The position numbers and the translations under genes were made by a program. The notes under the pieces were generated by a model. It did not search any database and had not been told where the DNA came from. It was given only the letters and a program-made list of their open reading frames with translations. 64,000 nt of DNA from Pseudomonas parafulva NBRC 16636 = DSM 17004 (GTDB lineage Bacteria > Pseudomonadota > Gammaproteobacteria > Pseudomonadales > Pseudomonadaceae): assembly GCF_000730645.1 (NCBI RefSeq), contig NZ_BBIU01000013.1, forward strand, positions 1 through 64,000, written 5' to 3'. The number at the start of each line of letters is the position of its first letter. Positions within the stretch are counted from its first letter, which is position 1. Below, piece after piece: positions 1-14,406 of the stretch.

Positions 1-26
1 TAAGCCCATTCTCAATACCCACGCAA

Positions 27-58
27 AGCTTCGAGCTTCAAGCTTCAAGCTTCAAACC
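27..58. repeat. Short tandem repeat of the gcttcaa type
   Basis: Four near-identical 7-base units of the form gcttcaa/gcttcga lie just beyond the stop of the NIF3-like gene. Related AGCTTGAAGCTTG / GCTTGCAGCTTGCC units recur near 4469-4570 (purL/mltF gap) and 47208-47302 (guaB/guaA gap), so this is a dispersed intergenic repeat family that is common in Pseudomonas. No function is assigned. Confidence 0.6.
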
Positions 59-124
59 TATCCAGAATGTGCTCATATACCGAGCAAACACTCTCAATAG
101 ATAAACAAACTTCCAATTCGAACA

Positions 125-436
125 CTAGAATTCGGCAAGGCGCCATACCTCATAAGCCGGCGTCTCATAAGGATGGCTCCCCTTGAGCGCAGCGACGACC
201 TGAGCAATCAGGCCGTCAGCAACCACAAGCTCCACCTTCCACTCCTCCACCACCTCGACCTGGCCAGCCTGCCCAAGGTACGGCTGGCTGCCGTCCAACG
301 GGCGAAACTGCCCCTGGCCCAAGGCCTGCCAAGCGCAGTGGTCATAACCACCGATGCGCCCGCCACCAGCGGCGAACACAGCAGCCTTGACCACCTCCAC
401 ATGGCTGGCAGGGACAAAGAAGGCGAGCTTGTACAC
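125..436 (-). CDS. NIF3/YqfO-like small protein (103 aa)
   Basis: This protein matches the small stand-alone YqfO/NIF3-associated (CutA-like) domain proteins of Pseudomonas. The pattern KLAFFVPASHVEVVKAAVF near the N-terminus, GGGRIGGYDHCAW at about 24-36 and the C-terminal SHPYETPAYEV are typical of the family. The start is GTG at 436, three bases after the purL stop codon, so the two genes probably share a transcript. The domain is known from the middle of larger NIF3 proteins. The biochemical role of the free form is unknown to me, and a metal-binding or trimeric CutA-like fold is only an inference from the family. Confidence 0.8.
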   Translation of the reverse strand: MYKLAFFVPASHVEVVKAAVFAAGGGRIGGYDHCAWQALGQGQFRPLDGSQPYLGQAGQVEVVEEWKVELVVADGLIAQVVAALKGSHPYETPAYEVWRLAEF

Positions 437-439
437 GCC

Positions 440-4339
<3,900 letters not shown>

Positions 4340-4468
4340 CGTCGGGACAGCCTCAGAAGGGGTGTACTTGGAGGCCGTGCATTCTAGCCTAATTCGATGG
4401 CTTCGGCACCCGCTCTGCGCCACGCCTGCCAAGCGGCCGAACCGGACTTTCGGGTCAGAAAAGCAGCG

Positions 4469-4570
4469 GCAAGTTGCAAGCGGCAAGCTGCAAGAAAGAG
4501 CGAACTGTGCCGCACCCGCTTTTTCTTGCAGCTTGCCGCTTGCAGCTTGCCGCTTGCAGCTTGCCGCTCA
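4469..4570. repeat. Intergenic inverted and tandem repeat; possible terminator
   Basis: Two perfect 19-base arms, 4479-4497 (AGCGGCAAGCTGCAAGAAA) and 4522-4540 (its reverse complement), can form a long hairpin between the diverging purL and mltF genes. GCTTGCAGCTTGCC units continue to 4570. It belongs to the same repeat family as 27-58 and 47208-47302. Confidence 0.6.
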
Positions 4571-4596
4571 AAAGCCGCTATCAGACTCCCTGGTAG

Positions 4597-6099
<1,503 letters not shown>

Positions 6100-6204
6100 G
6101 CTCGCGGGCCCTGTCGCCTGCAAGCCACCGCACAAGGCTCATGGATTTAGCAGGGCCCTGTGGAGCAACTGTCTTCCACAATAATCTCAAAGTTAGCGCA
6201 ATCA

Positions 6205-6291
6205 CTGTGGGAGCGGGCTTACCCGCGAACACCGGCGAAGCCGGTGCCATACACCGCGGTGTCTGCTTCGCGGGTAAACCCGCTCCCACAG
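6205..6291. repeat. REP element pair (P. putida type)
   Basis: The sequence begins CTGTGGGAGCGGGCTTACCC and ends with the matching inverted CGGGTAAACCCGCTCCCACAG, with an inner CCGGCGAAGCCGG stem. This is the well-known repetitive extragenic palindrome of P. putida, here as a head-to-head pair between the convergent mltF and tadA genes. It supports the species-group assignment. Confidence 0.9.
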
Positions 6292-6346
6292 GTGTCGTGG
6301 TGTGCTTGAGAGATCGGTGGCTTGCCGAGATCAGGGCCAGAGCCGC

Positions 6347-6826
6347 TCAGCCCTTGGCGCGGCGAGCCTTGAAGAACTCGCTCAAGATCTGCCCGCACTC
6401 CTCGGCCAGTACCCCGCCCTCGAACATCACGCGATGGTTGAGAAAGCCTTGGTTGAAGAACTGGCCCTGGCTTTGCACGATACCCGCCTTTGGCTCCAGC
6501 GCCCCGTATACCACCCGCGCCACCCGCGAATGCACAATCAGCCCCGCACACATGCTGCAGGGCTCAAGCGTCACGTAAAGCGTGCTGCCCGGCAGGCGGT
6601 AATTGCTGACCGCGTGCGCGGCAGCACGGATGGCCACCATTTCGGCGTGCGCGCTGGGGTCGCTGTCGGTGATCGGCCGGTTGAAGCCTTGGCCAATCAC
6701 CTGGCCATGTTGCACCAGCACCGCCCCCACCGGCACTTCACCCAGTTGCGCACCCTCGGCGGCCAGGGCCAGGGCCATGCGCATGAAGTCCTGGTCACGG
6801 CTGCGGTCGATGATCTGCGGGCGCAT
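6347..6826 (-). CDS. tadA: tRNA adenosine(34) deaminase (159 aa)
   Basis: TadA converts adenosine to inosine at the wobble position of tRNA-Arg(ACG). The zinc and catalytic motifs are complete: SAHAEMVAI (His ligand and general-base Glu) and EPCSMCAG (two Cys ligands). The ATG at 6826 overlaps the TGA stop of the upstream multicopper oxidase as TGATG, so translation of the two is probably coupled. A TTG one codon earlier at 6829 is also in frame. The pairing with the oxidase is the cumA-cumB arrangement described in manganese-oxidising P. putida, as I recall it. Confidence 0.94.
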   Translation of the reverse strand: MRPQIIDRSRDQDFMRMALALAAEGAQLGEVPVGAVLVQHGQVIGQGFNRPITDSDPSAHAEMVAIRAAAHAVSNYRLPGSTLYVTLEPCSMCAGLIVHSRVARVVYGALEPKAGIVQSQGQFFNQGFLNHRVMFEGGVLAEECGQILSEFFKARRAKG

Positions 6827-8208
6827 CAAACCACCGCGATCGCGGCCATCAGGCCGGTTTCCATGTGGTCGATGACATGGCAGTGGAACATCCAGGTGCC
6901 AGGGTTATCGGCCACCAGCGCCACCTGAGCACGCTCGTTGCGGCCCAGCAGGTAGGTGTCGGTAAACCAGGGCTCCTTGATGTCGTGGCGATTCGACCCG
7001 ATCACCTTGAAGCTCATGCCATGCAGGTGAATGGGGTGCTGGTACTGGGTCATGTTCTTCAGCTCGAAGATGTAGCTCTTGCCCTGTTTGAGCGTAGCGA
7101 TCGGGCGGTCGGCGCAGGTCTTGTCGGTGATATCCCAGGCCTGGCCGTTGATCTGCCACAGGCTGGGGGGCTTGCCCTGGTCGGTACCTACCGACACCTT
7201 GCCCGCCCATTCGAAATTGAAGTTCAGCTTTTCGGCATTCTCCAGGTCCGGCTCGGCGATCGGGTTGGCGGGCAATGCCGCCGGCCAGTCACCGGGGGTG
7301 TCGTTGCTGGCCACCGAACGCAGGGTACCCAAACGTACAAAACCGTCGCGCAGCGAGATCTCTTCACCCGCCTGGGGAATGCGAATGGCCAGGCAGATGC
7401 GCATGCCTGGGCCAAGCCAGTACTCATCCTCCAGCGGCCGCGGCGTAATAGGGTTGCCATCCAGCGCATACACCCGTGCCTCGCAGTTGCCCTTGAGGTT
7501 GAGCCGGTAGGTCCAGGTGTTGTCCAGGTTCAGCAGCCGTACCCGCACCACTTGCCCGGCCGGCAACTCGGTGACGGCATCGGCCTGGCCGTTGATGGTG
7601 ATCAGCCGCCCGGCGGTGCCGTTGCGCGCAGCTTCGCGCGGGACGCTGAAGGGCATCCAGGCGCCCTGCTCGTCCACATGCCAGGTTTTCAGGCTGAGGG
7701 TGCGCTCGTGCTGGAAGCCCGTGGGCTCGCGCTCCTCGACAATCAGCGGCCCAACCAGGCCACGGCCAAGCTCTTCGGAGCTGCTGACGTGAGGGTGGTA
7801 CCAATAGCTGCCGGCGTCTGGCACGCGGAACTTGTAGTCGAAATACTCCCCCGGTTTGACCGGCAATTGCGATACGTAGGGCACGCCGTCCATTTCCAGC
7901 GGCAGGCGGATGCCATGCCAGTGGATGGTGGTTTCGATCGGCAGGTGGTTGATGAAGCGTACCCGCAGCCAGGTGCCCTGACGCACCCGCAATTCGGTAC
8001 CCGGGGCGCTGGGGCCAAAGGCCCAGGCCTCGGTCTTGTACCCGGCCACCAGCTCTACCTCCAGCGGCGCCGCAATCAGCTCGTAGTCGTGGCCCGCGTT
8101 ATCGTCCTCGACCTTGCCCAGCCAGTACCGTGCAGCGCCACCGGCGCCCAGGCCAACCACAACCAGGCCGGTCAGGCCTTTGAGCATTTGTCGACGGGTG
8201 AAGGACAT
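6826..8208 (-). CDS. cumA: Multicopper oxidase, CumA type (460 aa)
   Basis: This is a three-cupredoxin oxidase that uses four copper ions to oxidise a substrate and reduce oxygen to water. The N-terminus has a twin-arginine signal (TRRQMLKGLTGLVVVG), so it is exported folded to the periplasm. All four copper motifs are visible: TTIHWHG, SYWYHPH, HPIHLHG, and HCHVIDHMETGLM at the C-terminus. The family includes CumA, reported to be linked to Mn(II) oxidation in P. putida; copper resistance or phenol oxidation are alternatives. It is co-translated with tadA. Confidence 0.88.
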   Translation of the reverse strand: MSFTRRQMLKGLTGLVVVGLGAGGAARYWLGKVEDDNAGHDYELIAAPLEVELVAGYKTEAWAFGPSAPGTELRVRQGTWLRVRFINHLPIETTIHWHGIRLPLEMDGVPYVSQLPVKPGEYFDYKFRVPDAGSYWYHPHVSSSEELGRGLVGPLIVEEREPTGFQHERTLSLKTWHVDEQGAWMPFSVPREAARNGTAGRLITINGQADAVTELPAGQVVRVRLLNLDNTWTYRLNLKGNCEARVYALDGNPITPRPLEDEYWLGPGMRICLAIRIPQAGEEISLRDGFVRLGTLRSVASNDTPGDWPAALPANPIAEPDLENAEKLNFNFEWAGKVSVGTDQGKPPSLWQINGQAWDITDKTCADRPIATLKQGKSYIFELKNMTQYQHPIHLHGMSFKVIGSNRHDIKEPWFTDTYLLGRNERAQVALVADNPGTWMFHCHVIDHMETGLMAAIAVV

Positions 8209-8372
8209 GCAGCGGGAACCTCGTGTTAGGCGCTATCAAGCTGCCAGCATGGCTGACGATCAAGGGCGAATACGATACACCTGCATTTGCGAAAGATTAA
8301 GTGAAGTGTTGCCGCAGCGCCCACCGCGTCCCGCAAAGCGGGTTGCAATACGGAAAATGCCGCGCTTAATAT

Positions 8373-8391
8373 ACGAACAATTCCCATTTAC
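8373..8391 (+). promoter_or_regulatory. Possible Fur box upstream of the sigma factor gene
   Basis: The 19 bases ACGAACAATTCCCATTTAC contain an ATTCxCATTT core like that of Fur sites in front of iron-starvation sigma factors. The match is partial. It sits in the 206-base divergent gap between the multicopper oxidase and the sigma factor gene, 24 bases before the sigma start. Confidence 0.35.
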
Positions 8392-8414
8392 ACCTCACTC
8401 GACAACCCGACGCC

Positions 8415-8945
8415 ATGAGCATGCAGGACGCCTCTCTCAACACCCAGGTTTCCCACCTTTACCAGGCCCAAAGCCAATGGTTGCACGGCTGGCTACGCCC
8501 GCGTGTGAACTGCCGTCACCTGGCCGCCGACCTGGTCCAGGACGTGTTCATCCGGGTGCTCACGGCAGCGGATGCTGCAGCCAAGTTGAGTGCCGTGCGC
8601 GAGCCCAAAGGTTACCTGGCTGCCATTGCCCGGCGGCTGATGATTGATCGGCTGCGCCGCGCCCACCTGGAAAAAGCCTGGCTCCAAGTGATGGCCGAAC
8701 AGCCCGAAGCGTTGCAAATGCCCCCCGAACAGCACTTGGCGTTGCTGGAAACGCTGTATGAACTGGATGCCATGCTTGCCGCCCTGGGAGAACCGGTGCG
8801 TCAGGCATTTCTGCTGTCCCAGGTGGAGGGCATGCCCTACAAGCACATTGCGACGACACTGGGCATCTCCGAGATGAGCGTACGGCGCTACATCACCAAG
8901 GCCGCTGAACACTGCATGCTCTACAGCCTGAGCCACGGGCTGTGA
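8415..8945 (+). CDS. FecI/PvdS-like extracytoplasmic sigma factor (176 aa)
   Basis: This is a small sigma-70 relative of the iron-starvation class. Region 2 is seen in LAADLVQDVFIRVLTA and GYLAAIARRLMIDRLRR. Region 4 is seen in GEPVRQAFLLSQVEG followed by the helix-turn-helix ATTLGISEMSVRRYI. It is followed with overlap by an anti-sigma gene and then by a TonB receptor with a signalling domain, the classic cell-surface signalling trio. It would direct transcription of the receptor gene when the cognate siderophore is bound. The specific siderophore cannot be told from sequence. Confidence 0.9.
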   Translation: MSMQDASLNTQVSHLYQAQSQWLHGWLRPRVNCRHLAADLVQDVFIRVLTAADAAAKLSAVREPKGYLAAIARRLMIDRLRRAHLEKAWLQVMAEQPEALQMPPEQHLALLETLYELDAMLAALGEPVRQAFLLSQVEGMPYKHIATTLGISEMSVRRYITKAAEHCMLYSLSHGL

Positions 8946-9895
8946 ACCCTGCGCTAGGCCCCGGGCAGTTGGCTGCGTTGCGCCAGGCTGCCGAATGGCT
9001 GTGCCAGCTCAACAGCGGCGACGCCCGACAAAGCGATCACCACGCCTGGCAGCAGTGGCACGATGCAAGCCCGGACAACGCCTGGGCCTGGCAGCAGGCT
9101 GAGCGCCTGCAGGGCCGCATGACCGGGCAGGCCCTGCCCGTGGCCCGCCGCGTGCTGGACGTCAGTGCCGAGCATCGACGTGCCAGCAGGCGGCGGGTGA
9201 TCAAGGCAGGCATGGTGCTGCTGGGTGGTACTGCGCTAAGCCTGGGCGGCTATCAGCAACGCACGACCCTGCCTTGGCTGGCCGACTACCGCAGCGGTGT
9301 GGGCGAGCAACTCAAGCTGAACCTTGGCAACGGCACCACCGTGCGCCTGAACACAGACACCGCGTTGGATGTGAGCGACACGCCAACGGGCACCCGCCTG
9401 AAGCTGCGCCAGGGGGAGATCATGGTGCAGGTGCCCCTCGGCCAGCAGTGCCAGGCGCAAACCACCCACGGGCGCGTAGACACCCAGGCCTGCCGCTTCT
9501 CGCTGCGGGTGCTGGAGACCAGCACCCGCCTGAACGTGCATCAGCAGCAGGCACGGGTCACCCTGCCCAGCGGCCAATCACTGGTTGCCAGCCAGCAGCA
9601 GCGCTGCGAATTCGACCGTGAGCGCTTCAGCCCGCTGCTCGCCCTGCCGGCCGGCAGCGACGCCTGGGATCAGGGCCTGATCATTGCCAACGGGCTACGG
9701 CTGGACCAGCTGTTGGCCGAGCTGTCCCGCTATCGCCCGGGCTGGCTGCACTGTGGGCCGGACGTGGCCGGCCTGCGCGTGAGCGGCACTTTCAGGCTGG
9801 ACGACACCGAGCAGGCCCTGCGCGCCATCACCAGCGCCCTGCCCGTACGTGTGCAAGCGCGCACGCGCTACTGGGTGACGGTGGTCCGCGCCTGA
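8942..9895 (+). CDS. FecR-type anti-sigma regulator (317 aa)
   Basis: FecR proteins span the inner membrane and relay the receptor's signal to the sigma factor. The N-terminal cytoplasmic domain (DUF4880-like, with WQQWHDASPDNAWAWQQ) covers about 1-70, one membrane segment lies near residues 82-101 (VIKAGMVLLGGTALSLGG), and the periplasmic FecR domain follows, with a C-terminal STN-like part. The start is a GTG that overlaps the sigma factor's TGA stop by four bases, which implies coupled translation and matched amounts. Confidence 0.88.
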   Translation: MNPALGPGQLAALRQAAEWLCQLNSGDARQSDHHAWQQWHDASPDNAWAWQQAERLQGRMTGQALPVARRVLDVSAEHRRASRRRVIKAGMVLLGGTALSLGGYQQRTTLPWLADYRSGVGEQLKLNLGNGTTVRLNTDTALDVSDTPTGTRLKLRQGEIMVQVPLGQQCQAQTTHGRVDTQACRFSLRVLETSTRLNVHQQQARVTLPSGQSLVASQQQRCEFDRERFSPLLALPAGSDAWDQGLIIANGLRLDQLLAELSRYRPGWLHCGPDVAGLRVSGTFRLDDTEQALRAITSALPVRVQARTRYWVTVVRA

Positions 9896-9985
9896 ATTGC
9901 TCCGTTACCTGAACACATTGCCTTGGCTCGTTCGACTTACAGGTGATGCCAGCACGGGCTGGCCCGGATCCCTTGAGAGAACACC

Positions 9986-12433
9986 ATGACGCCCAAGCCT
10001 CTGCCCCGTTCGCGCACTCACCTGCTGCTTGCTCTGTTGCTCGCCGGCCCTGCCAGCATACTGGCTGCGCCGCTGCAGCAGTACCAGGTAGCACAGGGTG
10101 AACTGGATGCAGCGCTGACGCAGCTTGCCGCCCAGGCCGGCGTGGTGCTGTCGTTCGACACGCGCCTTGCCGCCGGCAAGCGCACCCCAGGCCTCAGCGG
10201 GCAGTACTCGTTGGACCAGGCCCTGGCGCAGCTGCTGCGTGGCACCGGCCTGCAAGCTATCCGCGAGCGTGACGGCCGCTACAGCCTGGTCAGCGCCCAA
10301 CAGGGCGACGCCCTGGAACTGGCGCCCAGCACCGTCAACGCCGACGGCCTGGGGGACGTTACCGAAGGCTCCGGCTCGTATACCACCGGCTCGGTTTCGG
10401 TGGGCAAAGCGCCCCAGGCGATCAAGGACACCCCGCAAACCGTCAGCGTGATCAGCCACCAGCGTCTGGAGGACCAGAAGCTCACCACCGTGACCCAGGC
10501 AATGGCGCAGACCACGGGCATCAGCCTCTATGAGGGCAGCCTGACCTCCACCCGCTACCTGTCACGAGGTTTCGAGGTGACCAACTTCCGCATTGATGGC
10601 GGCGCCTCCATGGTCGATGGCGTGTGGAAGAATGCCGACACCGCCATCTTTGACCACCTTGAAGTGCTGCGCGGGGCAGACGGCCTGTTCGCCGGTGCCG
10701 GCGAGCCGGGCGGCACCGTCAACTTCGTGCGCAAACGCCCTACCTTCACCCCCCAGGTCAACTTCACCACTTCGGCTGGCCGTTGGGATGACTACCGCAG
10801 TGAACTGGATGCCGGCGGCCCTTTGGCTTTTGACGGCAAACTGCGGGGTCGGGCCGTGGTCGTCAGCCAGAACAAGCAGTCGTTTATGGACGATGCCGGC
10901 GCCAACCACGACCTGTTCTACGGCGTGCTGGAGGCAGACCTGACCGACAGCACCAACCTGCTGCTGGGCCTGACCCACAGCCGTTATCGCGACAGCGACC
11001 AGGCCTATGGCCTGCCCCGCTACAGCACCGGCGCCGACCTGAAACTGCCACGCAGCACGTTCCTTGCAGGCGCCCACGATTACCTGCTGCAACGCAACGA
11101 CACCTACTTCGCCAACCTGAAGCAGCAACTGGGCGAAGACTGGAGCCTGAACCTGGATACGCTCTACAGCCGTACCCGCTCGCTGCGGGACTACTACAAC
11201 TTCAACGGCGCCATAGAGCCGTCGACCGGGTCGGGCAGTGCGGCCACCTGGGGCGGCCAGAACGCCAAGGCGCATGAACGGTCGGTGGACGTGTCCCTGC
11301 GCGGCACGTTCAGCGCATTGGGCCTGGAACACAGCCTGGTCGCTGGCTGGATGTGGCATGACTACGAAAGCCGTACGCCCTTGTGGTCGTCTGACCCTGT
11401 CAGTGTTGCCAACATCTTCAGCTTCAACCCGCACGATTATCCGAGCCTTAAGGGCCAGGGGTTCTATGACGGCAGCAACAAACTGCACCGGCGCAGTGAC
11501 GGCTTCTATACCAACCTGCGCGTGCAACTGGCTGAACCGCTGCACGTATTCATCGGCGCCAGCCTCACCCACTACCTTGACACCTACGCGTACACCACCC
11601 GGGAATCGAACGAATTCATCCCAACCCGCTACGAAGACCGCAATGTGCTGGTGCCCTACACCGGCCTCACCTATGCGCTCACGCCCGAGTGGACCGCCTA
11701 TGGCAGCATCAGTGAAATCTACAAGTCCCAGGCCGATCGCCTGGCCGGCCCATTGCCAGGCAGCGGTGCGCTGGACCCGATCACCGGCCGCAGCCACGAA
11801 CTGGGCCTCAAAGGCGCCCTGTGGGACGGCCAGGTCAACACCTACGTGGCGCTGTACGCCATCAAGCGCGAAGGCGAAGCGGTACGCGACCCGAACAGCG
11901 GCGCAGCCAGCGACCCCAATACCGGGGCCAGTTGCTGCTATGTGCGTGAAGGCGAGGTCACCAGCAAAGGCATTGATTTCGAAATCAGTGGCCAGGTGCT
12001 GGAGCGCCTGCAAGCGACGTTCGGCTACACCTACAACCACCTGGAAAAAAGCAGCAGCGCGCTGAGCTACACCTCGCTGACGCCCAGGCACCTGGCCAAG
12101 CTGTTTGCTACCTACCAGCTACCCGGGCAGTGGTCGGCGCTCAAACTGGGCGGTGGAGTGACCACCCAGAGCGCGACTTACGTCGAGGGCACTGCATTGG
12201 TGCGCGGCAGCGACGGCAACCTGAGCCAAGGCCAGGACTACAGTTTCAGCCAGGCCGGTTACACGCTGTGGAACGCGTTCGCCAACTACAAAATCGACAA
12301 GCACTGGGATGTCGCTGTCAACGTGGAGAACCTGTTCGACAAACGCTACTACTCCACGGTGGGCTACTCGGATTACGCCAACTTCTACGGCGAACCCCGA
12401 CGTTACATGGTGACGCTCAGCGGGCGCTTCTAA
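9986..12433 (+). CDS. TonB-dependent siderophore receptor with signalling domain (815 aa)
   Basis: This is an outer-membrane ferric-siderophore transporter of the FpvA/FoxA kind. After a signal peptide (LLALLLAGPASILA) comes an STN signalling domain at about 30-105 (LDAALTQLAAQAGVVLSFD), then the plug domain (KDTPQTVSVISHQRLEDQ; LRGADGLFAGAGEPGGTVN) and a 22-strand barrel ending in the usual aromatic residue, GRF. The signalling domain and the sigma/FecR genes just upstream show that uptake and gene induction are linked. The next gene is convergent. Confidence 0.93.
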   Translation: MTPKPLPRSRTHLLLALLLAGPASILAAPLQQYQVAQGELDAALTQLAAQAGVVLSFDTRLAAGKRTPGLSGQYSLDQALAQLLRGTGLQAIRERDGRYSLVSAQQGDALELAPSTVNADGLGDVTEGSGSYTTGSVSVGKAPQAIKDTPQTVSVISHQRLEDQKLTTVTQAMAQTTGISLYEGSLTSTRYLSRGFEVTNFRIDGGASMVDGVWKNADTAIFDHLEVLRGADGLFAGAGEPGGTVNFVRKRPTFTPQVNFTTSAGRWDDYRSELDAGGPLAFDGKLRGRAVVVSQNKQSFMDDAGANHDLFYGVLEADLTDSTNLLLGLTHSRYRDSDQAYGLPRYSTGADLKLPRSTFLAGAHDYLLQRNDTYFANLKQQLGEDWSLNLDTLYSRTRSLRDYYNFNGAIEPSTGSGSAATWGGQNAKAHERSVDVSLRGTFSALGLEHSLVAGWMWHDYESRTPLWSSDPVSVANIFSFNPHDYPSLKGQGFYDGSNKLHRRSDGFYTNLRVQLAEPLHVFIGASLTHYLDTYAYTTRESNEFIPTRYEDRNVLVPYTGLTYALTPEWTAYGSISEIYKSQADRLAGPLPGSGALDPITGRSHELGLKGALWDGQVNTYVALYAIKREGEAVRDPNSGAASDPNTGASCCYVREGEVTSKGIDFEISGQVLERLQATFGYTYNHLEKSSSALSYTSLTPRHLAKLFATYQLPGQWSALKLGGGVTTQSATYVEGTALVRGSDGNLSQGQDYSFSQAGYTLWNAFANYKIDKHWDVAVNVENLFDKRYYSTVGYSDYANFYGEPRRYMVTLSGRF

Positions 12434-12471
12434 CGGTTGCAGCGCGCCCATGCAAAGCGCGCCACAGGCCC

Positions 12472-13014
12472 TTAACGCCCTGTGCGCGCCGCTGCCCATT
12501 CGTGGTGCAGCAAGGCGTACTGCTGGGTGTTTTCGTAGATCGGCAGCCCGTCCTGGTCGTTCTTGAACGTCACGAACTCTTTGAAGACGCCTTCGCGGCG
12601 CATGCCGAGCTTCTCGCACAGACGCTCGGATGACCTGTTGGTGTCTTCCACATAGGCGTACAGCCGGCGCGCCGCACGCTGCTCGAACAGGTGGGCGAAC
12701 AACTGGGCAGCGGCCTCATAGGCATAGCCTTGGCCCCCGAAGGCTGGGTTGAAGTTCCAGCCCACCGAGAACGTATCGTCCTCGGCTTCAGCGAACAGAT
12801 CGCCAATCAGCTTGCCGGAGGTACGCAAGCATACCGCCAGGTACTTGCTGCCGGATGCCCGGTCCAGCGCTTCGCACTCGGCCGCCTGCAGGTTCGCGAG
12901 GGCGAGCGACAAGAAGCAGCTGGAGACGGGTTGATGCAGGTACTCGAAAAGATCAGCCGCATCTTCCTTGGCGAATGGCCTCAAGATCAGCCGCTCGGTT
13001 GCAATGACTTCCAT
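12472..13014 (-). CDS. GNAT family N-acetyltransferase (180 aa)
   Basis: This acetyl-CoA-dependent transferase is of the RimJ/RimL type: TERLILRPF at the start, SVGWNFNPAFGGQGYAYEA (acetyl-CoA binding) and NRSSERLCEKLGMRREG near the end. The frame is open to 13236, but the RimJ-like N-terminus MEVIATERL and an AGGAG ribosome site put the start at 13014. It is divergent from a TetR regulator across a promoter region with a palindromic operator, so it may be controlled by it. The substrate is unknown. Confidence 0.87.
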   Translation of the reverse strand: MEVIATERLILRPFAKEDAADLFEYLHQPVSSCFLSLALANLQAAECEALDRASGSKYLAVCLRTSGKLIGDLFAEAEDDTFSVGWNFNPAFGGQGYAYEAAAQLFAHLFEQRAARRLYAYVEDTNRSSERLCEKLGMRREGVFKEFVTFKNDQDGLPIYENTQQYALLHHEWAAARTGR

Positions 13015-13070
13015 CTGCGTCTCCTGGCGCTCAACGGCGCACTGGGTGAGCTGACGATTATATTGACATG

Positions 13071-13100
13071 CGCCGCGTATGCAAATTAACGTACGCGGCG
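13071..13100. promoter_or_regulatory. Palindromic operator candidate between GNAT and tetR genes
   Basis: Perfect 9-base arms CGCCGCGTA (13071-13079) and TACGCGGCG (13092-13100) flank a 12-base spacer. The motif CGTATGC also recurs as a direct repeat on each side. A TTGACA -35-like box is at 13063-13068. The position, between divergent genes and 25 bases before the tetR start, suits autoregulation by the TetR protein. Confidence 0.55.
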
Positions 13101-13124
13101 TATGCGATTTGTTCAGGAAAGCCC

Positions 13125-13724
13125 ATGACCCAGCCACAACGGCGCACCCGCTCCAGCATGATCGAGGAAACCCGTGCCAAGCTGGTGGCGATCGCGCGGC
13201 AGGTGTTTGCCAGCCAAGGTTTCGCCAATACCTCAATGGACGACTTCACGGCGCAGGTGTGCCTGACCCGTGGGGCGCTGTACCACCATTTCGGCAACAA
13301 AGAGGGGCTGCTGATCGCGGTCATCGAGCAAATCGAGGCGGAAGTGGGCGAACGCCTGCAAGCTGTCTCCGACGCGGCCCCTACGCCCTGGGAGGGTTTC
13401 CGCCGCCGCTGCCGCACGTACCTGGAGCTGGCGCTGGAGCCGGAAATACGCCGGATCATCCTGCAAGATGCCCGCGCGGTGTTTGGCGATGTGCCCCCCG
13501 CTGCGCGCTCGGTCGGCGTTGCCGCTTTGCAGCAGGCGCTGGACGGGCTGGTCGCCGAGGGCAGCGTGGCGCCACTGCACACCGGGGTGACTGCGCGGAT
13601 GATCTATGGCGCGGTCACCGAAGCGTCATTCTGGATCGCCGAGCCGGACGCCGAAATCGAAACACGCCTGGGCGAGGCCCTCGACAGCCTGGATCGCCTG
13701 TTGGGCAACCTGCTTACCCGCTGA
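13125..13724 (+). CDS. TetR family transcriptional regulator (199 aa)
   Basis: This is a repressor with the N-terminal TetR helix-turn-helix at about 15-62 (ARQVFASQGFANTSMDDF, then TRGALYHHFGNKEGLL). The rest is a ligand-binding helical domain resembling the TetR_C_33 group. The frame begins at 13068, but the ATG at 13125 is preceded by AGGAAAG. It is divergent from the GNAT gene and followed after 24 bases by a cytochrome b561 gene, so it may control both. Confidence 0.9.
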   Translation: MTQPQRRTRSSMIEETRAKLVAIARQVFASQGFANTSMDDFTAQVCLTRGALYHHFGNKEGLLIAVIEQIEAEVGERLQAVSDAAPTPWEGFRRRCRTYLELALEPEIRRIILQDARAVFGDVPPAARSVGVAALQQALDGLVAEGSVAPLHTGVTARMIYGAVTEASFWIAEPDAEIETRLGEALDSLDRLLGNLLTR

Positions 13725-13748
13725 CGCCACCCTGCCAGGAGAAACACA

Positions 13749-14327
13749 ATGCAATGGCGCAACACCGCCACCCGTTTTGGCGCCCTCGCCAAGTTTTTTC
13801 ACTGGACCACCGCCGCCGCGTTCATCGCCGCCTACATCGTGGTCTATTACGTCATCTGGTTCATGGACGACACCTCGCCAGAGTCCTGGCCCGTGCTGAA
13901 CGTGCATTGGGCGCTGGGTTTGCTGGTAGGTTTCCTGGTGCTGCCGCGGCTGCTGTGGCGCCTGCTGCAGGTACAGCCACATAGCCCGCCTGGCTCGAAG
14001 CTCGAGCACCGGCTGGCGCAGGTAGCCCATTGGGGGCTCTACGGGTTGCTGATCGTCATGCCGCTGACCGGCTACTTGGGCACAGGGGCGCCTACGGACT
14101 ACGGCGTGTTCAGCGTGACAGGCTTCAACGAGACAGCCGCGTTTGCGTGGATCAGTGCCACGTATGGGGTGAGCTATGAAGCGTTCGAAGTTCCCATCGA
14201 CGATATTCACCACTTCATCGGCAAATGGGTGGCGTGGGGGGTGGTCGGGCTGCACATAGTGGCGGCGGTGTTCCACCATCGGGTACGGCGTGACGATGTA
14301 CTGGTGCGTATGCTGCCGGGTCACTGA
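13749..14327 (+). CDS. Cytochrome b561 family protein (192 aa)
   Basis: This is a four-helix di-haem inner-membrane electron carrier related to YodB/CybB. Histidines typical of haem ligation occur in FFHWTTAAAF, LNVHWALGLLVG, HWGLYGLLIVMPLTGY and the final HHFIGKWVAWGVVGLHIVAA. It probably passes electrons from the quinone pool, for example to superoxide or to an oxidoreductase. It lies directly after the tetR gene and may be part of the same transcript. Confidence 0.88.
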   Translation: MQWRNTATRFGALAKFFHWTTAAAFIAAYIVVYYVIWFMDDTSPESWPVLNVHWALGLLVGFLVLPRLLWRLLQVQPHSPPGSKLEHRLAQVAHWGLYGLLIVMPLTGYLGTGAPTDYGVFSVTGFNETAAFAWISATYGVSYEAFEVPIDDIHHFIGKWVAWGVVGLHIVAAVFHHRVRRDDVLVRMLPGH

Positions 14328-14406
14328 GCCACAAGCGGTACAGGGGTTGCCTCTTCGCGAGCAGGATGCAGGCTTTCGAAGCAGGCATTACCCCTGCAAA
14401 GATTAC

